64,000 bases of DNA, taken from assembly GCA_933228895.1 (NCBI GenBank), contig OW121852.1:104863544-104927543 (forward strand), read 5' to 3'. Below the pieces are notes generated by a model. The model was given only the letters and a program-made list of their open reading frames with translations. It was not told the origin of the DNA and ran no database searches. This document shows positions 55,486-64,000 of this stretch, in pieces. Source of the stretch: Platycnemis pennipes. Taxonomy: Eukaryota; Arthropoda; Insecta; Odonata; Platycnemididae. Each line of letters opens with the position of its first letter. Positions within the stretch are counted from its first letter, which is position 1. The position numbers and the translations under genes were made by a program.

Positions 55486-56173
55486 TGCATTAGCTCCAGT
55501 GAGGGCAAATCGATGGTACCTTACCTAATGTTCGGAATTTTCAATCGCAACGGTTTGTTTCAAGTCCGGCGTGCAGTAAAGGAAAGGTTTAGAGATGAGT
55601 AGCGATTAGGAGGACGGGTGAAGAAGAATATGGTGTCGGCATCAGTGAATGGCACCAAAGAAAGGCACCATGTGCTTAACAGCCTTTTTAAATTATATCC
55701 TATAAACGGAACACTGAACTATAAATTCTCTGCCTTCGGTAGTAAAGCAGGCATTATGAATATATCTGTCGGGTATCAAACACGGGAACTTCAGGTAGTC
55801 AGACCTCTGTCTCGAAATCTTCTATCGTTTGTGCAGTATTCACTTGATTGAAAGTATAGCGTTTTCTTTGCGCTAAGAGCATTATATGTGTTTAACGGAT
55901 AGTAAAAAGAAGCTCCTTTATTTCTTATCCATTTCTTGCAAAAATATGAAAATTAATTATCAGGTTTGCGTACTCAATAGCCCTCTGAATACTCGTAATT
56001 ATCTAGATACTTATAGTGCACTTGAATTTTGCTTGCCAAATAATTCTCATTATATCTCCGAGAAAGCAACGATTTTTAGTTGGGTTGGAGGAAGATGACG
56101 GCACAATAATAAACTTTTAGCTTTTGATGAGGTCCTTGATGGCCGACATCGATAATGTATCTCCTTCCCCCCG
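55486..56173. other. Intron sequence, nothing recognised
   Basis: Open frames of 70-77 codons without recognisable features. Confidence 0.35.
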
Positions 56174-56877
56174 AGCGTAACATCTACATCTACACGATAC
56201 CCTGCAAGCCACCTCGAGGGTGTGTGGCAGGGGGTGAAGATCACCAAGAATGCACTACTAACATGCAAACAAGCAACTATAAGATGCAATTAGATTGTAA
56301 GTATATATAGTATTTAAGGGGTTAATACATGCATCATGCACTACAGACTACTCTAAAATATTTCACTTACCTATCCCTTTGCTATGCTGCCTATTCTGTT
56401 CCTTATATTACGGGTGAAAAATGCCATTTTGAATCAATCGGTACAACAATCTATCTCTCTGATCTTATTTATCTGGTCGAATCTAGCATAATACGCTGGT
56501 TTTTTTAATATGTGCCTAATATCTTCAGTAAAGCTATCCGATTGAAATTTCTCTAATAGATTCAATCTGTACTTTAACCTACGCTCTGATAATGATTCCC
56601 ACCCTAATTCTTTTATTAATTCTGAAGCTCTATTCAACCTATCGTAACACCTTTTAACTAACCTAGCTGCTCTACGCTGCACACTGTCCAGTTCTCTGAT
56701 CAAACCTAATTCATTCGGAACCCATACACTGGCTGCATACTCAAGGTGGGGCCTAACTAGTGAAAAGTAATATCGCTCTTTTGTCTTCTTATCACATTTC
56801 CCAAGTACTCTTTTTATAAATCCTAGCTTTCTCTTCGCTCGGCCGCATATTTCCCGGATGTGTCTTCCAAAGCGTAA
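56174..56877 (-). mobile_element. LINE family B, subfamily II, with 7 bp target duplication
   Basis: AGCGTAA at 56174-56180 and 56871-56877 brackets about 690 bases. The 3' terminus (ACATCTACATCTACACGATAC) and 3' UTR precede an unbroken minus-strand frame from about 56434 to 56870: RFGRHIREICGRAKRKLGFI, SLVRPHLEYAASVWVP, DSVQRRAARLVKRCYDRLN, ELGWESLSERRLKYRLNLLE. This is the region C-terminal to the RT in CR1/Rex1-like elements. 5'-truncated on insertion. Confidence 0.9.
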
Positions 56878-57749
56878 TTGATGATGCCTTTGCTTTGTAA
56901 CCGAATATTGTGACGACGAGACATTTCATTGTGATAACAGATTCAGTTTAGTTCACCTTGCTAATTATCTTGCTGTTTTTGCCACAAGGCTTTTTCGCTT
57001 TTGAGGGGACTGCTTTCTGACTCCTTTTGAGATGTTCATTTTTTGGCAGTCAGTCGAATCACGAGAGTCGCTGCAGGTCAGGAAGAGAAAATGTACCGGG
57101 AGGGGAGAAAGGGCGAAACCGCCCAGGCACTTTGGGATCTGTTTCATGCTGTTATTTTGTTTTATGAATGCCACATCCCTTCAACTCTGGCGCGATTCCC
57201 CAGAGGACACTAACCACTTGCCAGCGGTAACCTACAAACTCTCCCAAATCCTCCCGGAGACTCCTGGAATCCGACATTATTTTTAATAACTCCCTCCTCC
57301 CGTACTGAGGCGTTTTCTTTCCGCTTTCACTCGGCAATAAAACCAATCTAAAGAGTATTAGATCGTTAACCTGTGAAAAGGTTGTTACTCTAAAGGAAAC
57401 AGAATGCTACGGGAGCGATTCTTGGACGATGTTAAACGACCTCTCTACATGTATTTAAATTTGCCGAACCGTTTTACTAAGGGAAATATAAAAACGTGGT
57501 GAAATTCTGCAAACGATTCAATTTGTGCGATTTAATATCCATAAAACATTGAGGTTCTTTCCATTTTCTTCTAATTTCATATAGATGCTCTCAAAATGCA
57601 ATTGACTCAATCAACCCATTTTAAATTAAATTATTTTGCCGAGGCAATCGTGTCGAACCACCCAGAGTTACATCTCTCGGTACGCCTAGATCCATAGTGA
57701 TCAAACTGCATATTTAAGCTGTTCATTAATGACTTATTCTTAAATCCTC
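56878..57749. other. Non-coding stretch, nothing firm
   Basis: A GC-richer patch lies at 57040-57130. No exon matching the rest of NAB was identified. Confidence 0.35.
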
Positions 57750-58600
57750 GGGAGTTTTTCACTCGTTACGCACGACTCCCGCAATCATCTGTTCAGTAGT
57801 TGGCAACCCTGATTACCTCATTTCCACGCATTTAAAAGCATGTCCGCCCCCGCAGAATGGAGAACGTTTCTGAAATCTCGCGAAAATGGAGGCACCACGT
57901 CTTCAAACTCATTCAGAGCTCGCTTAAAAAAAAAGAAAAACAATTGTTGGCCTCCCTGTGGAAGTTTCACCAATTAGGAGTGAGTGGGAAAACCTGTGGA
58001 GAGTTTTCAGACAAAAAAACATCCGACGAACGAATGGGGAAACATCGCTTCCATCGAAGTCCATCCTGGAAATCTTATTCGTCTCATTCCGACGACAAAA
58101 GAATGGGGTGTGTCCGCGTACATTTAATTCCTGTCTTGATATGATTCCCCCCACCCGTCTGGCCGATTTCCTTTTTGGAAAGCCAACAATCACGTCCGCC
58201 GGCGATGCAATTATGCCGGCGGGGACAACAACAACAGGTGGGGCTGGAATCCGATCTCCCATGGAAACGGGACGTGGATGAGGGAGTGACCGAGGGTCGA
58301 CTTCTGAGGAGAGGAAAGAGAGCACGTGCGCGTGTCACTGAGTAGACGCACGCGGCGAAAGATAGAAGAAGGTCGGAATACGCTCACTGCGCATGCCCGC
58401 GAAATCGAAATCAATTGAGGGAGGGGGGGAGAGTGAAGATACGTCGTGGAAATCGGTGGATGCGTCGGGGAAATCCCCCTCGTCCCCATTTGACTGGGGC
58501 AAGGCAGGTCCTTTTTTACTCCGACACAATTAAAGGACGAATGTATAATCTTCTTCCTTCTTGGCCCTTTAGGATCACTTTTTCATCATTGAATCACTAA
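57750..58600. other. GC/CpG-rich block downstream of the nab exons
   Basis: CpG-rich at 58140-58500, with overlapping frames of 60-133 codons on both strands. No domain was recognised. Possible intronic regulatory segment. Confidence 0.35.
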
Positions 58601-59979
58601 GGACTATCGGGATTATAGGGATTTGACGAATATTGTTTTTTTTTCTTTATTGCAGTGGATTTTTCCTTTGTTGATTGATTCGTGATACTGAACACTATAG
58701 TACTAATAACCTACTACTACTTTCTTGTCCTATTTTAGAATTAGATTTGATTGTTTATTCCTGTTTTGTTAAAGATTAGAGCGTTGTTTTTGTTTGGTTA
58801 TTATACCTATTATATTTATATGATTATTTGATTGGAATCCGGTCCTGTTGGATTGCAAATGGTGTTTGTTTTTAGTTAACCAGGACTTTAACAGGAGTGG
58901 TTATTAATTTTTTGTTAGTGGTTAGAAAATACCCCGAAAAGGCCCTATCGAGCCGGTCTAAGCTATTGTAACCCGGATATTGTCTTAATTTTCTCCGTTG
59001 TTACCGCAGCTAGGTTAACCAAAGTTTTACAACAGACGTAAGACATACGACTACACATTATCTATGAGTTTAGTGACATGCATGGTAATACTTTTTCCGT
59101 CAGGGCCGTGAATATGAGTAAAAATGTGACTTTTCTTATTTTACACACATTCTCGTCTTTAATAATATCAGTAAGAATTATTTTCAAGAGTAATGTGGAA
59201 AGCAGAATTCAGTTTGCGCTATGTCAATGGCCAATTCTTCTTGTGAACGTGACTTTCAATAATTGCGCGGGTTCTCAATAAAATCGCAACCTCTTTGTCG
59301 TACTGAACTCCTCTTCTTGATAAGATTAAAATTCGTCATCCATTACCTGAGCATCTGAGAATATAATATTCCCTGGGATAATAAACAAGAAACAGATTCC
59401 AAAGTGGTCAGATTGTCGAAGTTTGAGTTTTTCTCTGGCATCCAGTCTCGTAGTGGGATAACTTCTTCTCTGCGGCGGTAAGCATCGATGATTTAGTGTG
59501 CCCAACGTACGGTGGTGAGCTCATTTGTGCTCTAATAATTCAATGCCACGCATGAGATTATAGTTACATCCTTTCGAGCGAAAATACCGCAGCCCTGTTA
59601 AACTTCTCTAACAGGCAAGCTTTTTCTTATTTTCTCTTCTTCTGACCGTCTCTCTGTCCACTCCTGTGGTTTTTTTGTCGTTTACTCATCGTTTTATGGT
59701 CGCCGTTATGTCCGACTCCTTCACGTACCAGCGCGATGGCGTGTTTAGTATTGTGCTATGCGTACGTGATGAAACTAATTGGAGATTGCGGTGAAATCGT
59801 TTTTATCCTTCCAGGTAACACAGACTTGCGTACTACATATCCAGGGTTCTTAAAAGGAATCCGTTTAGTTTCCATGAAGCAGTGGTTATTTATTACTGAC
59901 CTATCATGGAAACTCCGTCATATTTTCTTGCCAGCTGATATTAGCCGTGTCTTGGGAAGGTCTCAAAAGAATGACGTAT
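58601..59979. other. AT-rich stretch, nothing recognised
   Basis: No supported feature. The plus-strand frame beginning at 59736 runs into the LINE relic that follows. Confidence 0.35.
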
Positions 59980-60785
59980 TTAGCAGAAAACGAAGAATTT
60001 ACAAAGTAAGAAGAAAAATGATAGAATATCTCGGAAGAAGACTGTGCTCCACCAGAAAAAGCTTGCTATATAAGTTTGGACGTTATGATAGAACGCCGTT
60101 GGAAATATCACCTATAGAAAATGCTTCTATATGGCAGTGAGTCATGGACTATGACTGCCGCGGGCAAGTAGGAGAACATTTGAATTGTGTTATAGGCGTG
60201 TGATCAAGATGAAATCAATTGATGGTGTAAAACACGGAGAAGTTCTTTGAGTGGGAGGAGAGTTATCTGCTGAAAACTTAAGATGAAATTGGGACTACCT
60301 TTGGGCTCTATCATGAGACGTTGATGGTCTGACGAAGACAGTCATTGTGAGAGAAAAAATCGAATCAGAAGAAAGGTAAAGTAAGACTTAGATATAAGGA
60401 GGAAGTACACTGTAAAAAGTAGATCTGATTTTAAGGTACAAAAGCGATCTGAATTTCAGATGCAACAATTTTAAGACAGGGTATGTTGAATTTCAGTAGT
60501 AATATCTTGTCTAAAAATAAGGCAGGTGAACGACTGAAAATCAGACCATCCAGAATTCTGCTTCCTCTGCTTCCTGCTTAACTGCTCCTGTACCAACCAT
60601 CCATGTTCCTGCCTCTTCCGCGCCTTGCATCCGTGTTCCTGCCTTACAACCAGACAGCGCTTAAATTCAGATCGCACTGAAAATCAGATCAACTTTTTAC
60701 AGTGTAGTGAAGGATATAGAAGAGAGGAATTATATAATCATGAATAGGCTAAAATAATCGATTGCAGAGCTGCATCGAATCAATT
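59980..60785 (+). mobile_element. LINE family A relic, interrupted by a MITE
   Basis: Plus-strand traces run in order: KRRIYKVRRKMIEYL, LCSTRKSLLYK, a SWTM piece, LCYRRVIKMKSIDGV, then after the MITE VVKDIEERNYIIMNRL and ELHRIN, with an AATAATGATGG end. It is old and broken. Removing the MITE and one TA restores an uninterrupted local reading frame. Confidence 0.65.
60406..60706. mobile_element. MITE with TA target duplication (Tc1/mariner-like)
   Basis: The element at 60408-60704 (297 bases) starts CACTGTAAAAAGTAGATCTG and ends with the matching inverse. TA flanks each side (60406-60407 and 60705-60706). The inverted repeats extend about 45 bases with few mismatches. No transposase. TA duplication fits the Tc1/mariner group. 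Confidence 0.85.
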
Positions 60786-61222
60786 TTATGATTGGCTACT
60801 GGTGAAGACAATAATGATGGAGAAATGGCTTTCTCTTCAAACATTTACGTCTACTTATAGATTTTCTGTGAAATGAACTTCATTTTGTAAAGCTTCTGGC
60901 GTTACGTTATGAGCGGGGTTGAATCTTAGAATGTGGTATAGATCCTGTGGAAACATTAGAGACCTTAGTGGAACAAAATGTACTCGAATTGATAGACATA
61001 TCATGTCACCAAGCAGTCGATGTCGTGCGCATAGCGCCACCGTCCAAGAGGCCGACTATTAAACACTAAGGGCGACTTTTAAATACTAAGGCCAACTTTT
61101 AAACACTAAGGTGCTTACTTTATAATTGAAGGACCGCGAATTGGCCACGATAACCTAAGGAGAAAAAAAAATCCCTTTGACCCGGACTCGAACCCTGACA
61201 TGATATGTCTTGCAGTTCGAGT
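60786..61222. other. Spacer with simple repeat-like phrase
   Basis: 61060-61110 repeats the phrase ACTTTTAAA-ACTAAGG three times. At 61170-61210, CGGACTCGAACCCTGACATG is a decayed B-box-like SINE trace on the minus strand. Confidence 0.4.
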
Positions 61223-61870
61223 ACATCTACATCTACAAAATACCCTGCAAGCCACCATAAAGGTGTGTGGCAGGGGGTGAATTCTCACAAAAAATGCACT
61301 ACATATCATGCATAAAAAAGGATTAGTATTAAATACTGTTGTAAACTTCACTATTTAAAAAAGATAAGAATAGCAAAGTAAACATGCTAAAACATGCTGT
61401 TACTTGGGTTAGCTTTAAGTGCTCATATCAACATGCAGCTACCAATGTTATCCGTTGCTACACTCGTATTGGATATATTTACCGTTATTAATATCCCTAA
61501 TTGTAAGAGGAAAAAAGGACATTTTGAATCTGTCAGTTCGGCAATCAATTTCTCTAATTTTGTGATCCAGTCTACCATAGTAAGTTGGGGTTCGCAAAAT
61601 ATTTTTAACATCATCACTGAAAATATGGCCTTGGAATTTTTTTTTAAGAGATTGAGTATAAATTTCAACCTACGATCTGTCAATGATTTGTCAATGCCAA
61701 TTTAATTCATTTCATAGACTGGTTACGCTAATAAGGTTATCGTACTGTCCTTTTACAAATCTAGCCGATCTTCGCTGCACACGTTCAAGTTCATTATTTA
61801 GACCGATTTCGTAGGGATCCCATACACTGGCAGCATATTCCAAATGAGGTCTAACAAGAGACATCTTGTT
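61223..61870 (-). mobile_element. LINE family B, subfamily I
   Basis: Complete 3' terminus (ACATCTACATCTACAAAATAC), 3' UTR, and a minus-strand C-terminal frame with stops: MSLVRPHLEYAASVWDPYE, VQRRSARFVKGQYDN, DRRLKFILNLL. Same subfamily as the copies at 20862 and 24740. 5'-truncated. Confidence 0.9.
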
Positions 61871-61904
61871 CCTTTAAGGCCTCTAATATTTCCAAAAAGA
61901 GAGA

Positions 61905-62040
61905 TGACGCCTTGGTAGCTTAATTGGTTAAAGAACATGGTTGGAAATCAGGGAATACGGGCACCATGAATTCTGCTACTGTGCAATTTCAGCGGGTAAC
62001 GCCGTTTAGGTTCTCGCGGCCGGTTCGCGGTGATTCAATT
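61905..62040 (+). mobile_element. tRNA-like SINE fragment
   Basis: GCCTTGGTAGCTTAATTGG (A box) and TTAAAGAACATGGTTGG look like a tRNA head; the B box is degraded. It ends near GGTTCTCGCGGCCGG, which resembles the start of an S2 head on the opposite strand. Confidence 0.5.
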
Positions 62041-62045
62041 TGTAG

Positions 62046-62985
62046 GTATCTACATCTTCACGATACCCTGCAAGCCACCGCGAGGGTGTGTGGCAGGGGG
62101 TGAATATCACCAAGCATGCACTACTAACATGCAAACAAGCAACTATAGGGTCTCATGCAACTAGATTGTTAGTATCTATAGAATTTAAGGGGTTAATACA
62201 TGCATCATGCACTACAGACTACTCTAAAATATTTCCCTTACTTTTCCTTTGGCTCAGCTGCCTATATTGTTCTCTTATAGTACGGGGAAAAATTGCCATT
62301 TTGAATTTATCGGTACGACAATCTCTCTCTCTAATCTTATTTATCTGGTCGAATCTAGCATAATACGCTGTTTTTTTTAATATGTGCCTAACATCTTCAG
62401 TAAAGCTATGCGATAGAAATTTCACTAATTGGTTCAATATTTGCCGCAAATTATAGCCGCATATTTCCCTTATGTGTCTTCCCCACGATAAATCCTTAGT
62501 GATTGTACCACCTTAATATCTTATGGTTTGAACGTTTTCGATCTTCGTGTCACTAATTTTATAGGTACGCTCTATCGAATTATTCCTCCTCTAAAAATTG
62601 ATAGCTACACTTTTTTTAAGGTTAAGCTCCAACTGCCATTTGTCGCACCACTCCTGTATTGTATCCTAATCCTTGCTAAGGGATTTCCTGTCTTCTTCTT
62701 TTGATATACCCGTATACACTACCGCATCGTCTGCAAAAAGTCTAAGCTTACTACTAACTACGGTACCCAAATCATTTGTGTATAAAAGAAATAGAAGCGG
62801 ACCTACTACGCTACCCTGGGGAACTCCCAATGTGACTTAGATTGTGTCCGACATGATACCATCTATGACAACCCTCTGCTCTCGTCCACTTAAGAATTCT
62901 TTTACCCAGCATACAACGTCTTTATTTATACCAAAACTCTCTAACTTCAAGATTAATTTATCATGAGGAACTTTATCGATCCATT
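62046..62985 (-). mobile_element. LINE family B, subfamily II, with part of the RT domain
   Basis: Longest family B copy. The 3' terminus at 62046 is followed by the 3' UTR and a shortened C-terminal region (internal deletion near 62455). The reverse transcriptase then reads, on the minus strand, DKVPHDKLILKLESFGINK, FLSGREQRVVIDG, GSVVGPLLFLLYTNDL, LRLFADDAVVYTGI (the FADD catalytic motif) and EWCDKWQLELNLKK. Stops and frameshifts are present. 5'-truncated near DKVP. Confidence 0.9.
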
Positions 62986-63845
62986 CGGTATAGATCCGTT
63001 GCGTCTGTAACTTAAACTGATTATACGTGACTTTCAATGGTAAGGAACGACAAACTCCCGCCCTCGTGGCATTAAAATCCCATATATTTAATGACAGACC
63101 ACTTGTAAATTGCTACCTTCGAGGAAAAACCAACATTTTCTCGAAATTCTCACGGCTCGTCGGATCGTTCAAACTCAACCGGCGCGTGGTTTGAATTCTT
63201 CGGGTTCGTAATGCCAGGCCTTAATGCACGGAAGGGCGGGGGTCGCGTCGATGAAGGAGCTCATTTGTTACTTCCCCAGAGCACACATTTACATTCAAAT
63301 GTTCCACCAAAGTCTTACTGGGAGGCTCACCGGAAATGACTTAATCGCCTAGGTCGAAGGGAAAATTTTTGTGTTCCCTAGAGTGAAAGAGGAGGGGGGG
63401 GGGAAATTGGGGTTTTTATGTGCCTTTTAAGCCTCCTTAATCGTTTCGGAGGGGAAACTTGTAGCCGAAAACAAGCGCGGGGGGGAAGGAGTGGTTCTAA
63501 ATGGAGACGGCCCTCCGGTTTTGGGAGTGAATCATCACATTTAAGAATTTAAGGTTGGCTCGCGACTGGGTTTTTCAAAGCGAACCCAACCTTTTTCTTA
63601 ATGCTGTCTAAAAATGCCTCTATTACCGAAAGCGTGCCGAAGCCAACGAAAATAAAGAGTTTGCCGGCATGATAATACCGGACGTTTGACGAATAAATAC
63701 ATTGTAAAAAATTTGACCACCTGGAATTCACTCGTTTCCAGATAAGGGTGCTGAGTGTTTGGAATGGCGTGGTATATTTTTCGTAATTCGTGGTGTCAAA
63801 TATTATCCCACCGAAATTCCACTTAGTCAGTATTTACCGATATTG
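62986..63845. other. Mixed stretch with G-rich patch
   Basis: 63385-63500 has G runs (GGGGGGGGG and GCGGGGGGG). Otherwise nothing recognised. Confidence 0.35.
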
Positions 63846-63903
63846 TTACATCTATGTCTACGCGATTCCCTGCAAGCCACCGCGAGGGTGTGTGGCATAC
63901 GCA
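63846..63903 (-). repeat. LINE family B, subfamily II 3'-end fragment
   Basis: CATCTATGTCTACGCGATTCC, TGCAAGCCACCGCGAGGGTG, then TGTGGCATAC, where similarity ends. Confidence 0.8.
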
Positions 63904-63964
63904 GGAATTAGTGATCATAAAATATTGCATGGGAAATTTGTTGAAATGAAATATTGTTACCGTT

Positions 63965-64000
63965 ACGTGCATCTACTGCGAGTAGCACCCTGCGAGCCGC
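63965..64000 (-). repeat. LINE family B 3' end, cut by the window edge
   Basis: GTGCATCTACTGCGAGTAGCACCC and TGCGAGCCGC start another family B terminus; the rest lies outside. Confidence 0.6.

Noticed and set aside
57857..57900. Next nab exon after a CCCCGCAG acceptor-like site
   Set aside because: The frame that follows does not continue any NAB sequence I can recognise and contains a poly-lysine run typical of non-coding A-rich DNA.
59736..60140. 134-codon plus-strand gene
   Set aside because: The second half is LINE family A reverse-transcriptase debris and the first half has no domain; the frame is accidental.

Overview
This window looks like nuclear DNA from an arthropod, most likely an insect with a large, repeat-rich genome. 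The lineage comes from one gene. Two short plus-strand exons, at 50512-50613 and 55211-55348, encode the first conserved domain (NCD1) of a NAB (NGFI-A/EGR-binding) transcriptional corepressor, in a form that looks insect-like. They are separated by a 4.6 kb intron, and both boundaries have the same codon phase. I cannot place the species more precisely; a hemimetabolous insect is only a guess. No bacterial or viral gene order, operon, rRNA or CRISPR array is present.

Layout. From 1 to 50.5 kb lie upstream introns or 5' flank of nab: AT-rich sequence, GC/CpG-rich and strand-asymmetric blocks (about 0.4, 3, 12.2, 13.4, 16, 20.5, 22.5, 24, 27.7, 31.7, 35 and 43 kb), and many mobile-element remains. 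From 50.5 to 55.35 kb is the nab NCD1 exon pair. From 55.35 to 64 kb is downstream intron, dense in LINE fragments. The first coding exon and the NCD2 exons of nab were not recognised.

Mobile elements. (1) LINE family A has an endonuclease/reverse-transcriptase type C-terminus and a GAT-repeat 3' tail; there are about 12 pieces, two with target-site duplications (TSDs). (2) LINE family B is CR1/Rex1-like (Jockey superfamily) with a TAGATG-type 3' end. It has two subfamilies and about 17 pieces; one has a TSD and one keeps an RT FADD motif. (3) There are several tRNA-derived SINE families. (4) Penelope-like (PLE) terminal repeats include two foldback insertions with 12-13 bp TSDs, and one carries a complete hammerhead-ribozyme fold. 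(5) DNA-transposon MITEs include hAT-like elements and a TA-flanked element inside a LINE. (6) A roughly 1 kb repeat family F is present three times, and two copies share the same nested hAT-like insertion.

The most interesting material is the PLE set. Four sites (8.3, 18.4/18.75, 35.45 and 54.38 kb) share, in whole or part, the order CTGANGA, one extra base, stem II, GAAAC, four-base loop, GTC. Two of the insertions are palindromic units. Two unassigned open reading stretches, near 22.1-22.4 kb (+) and 41.9-42.1 kb (-), look more protein-like than the others and are listed as weak exon candidates. All calls come from reading by eye; no alignments were run.
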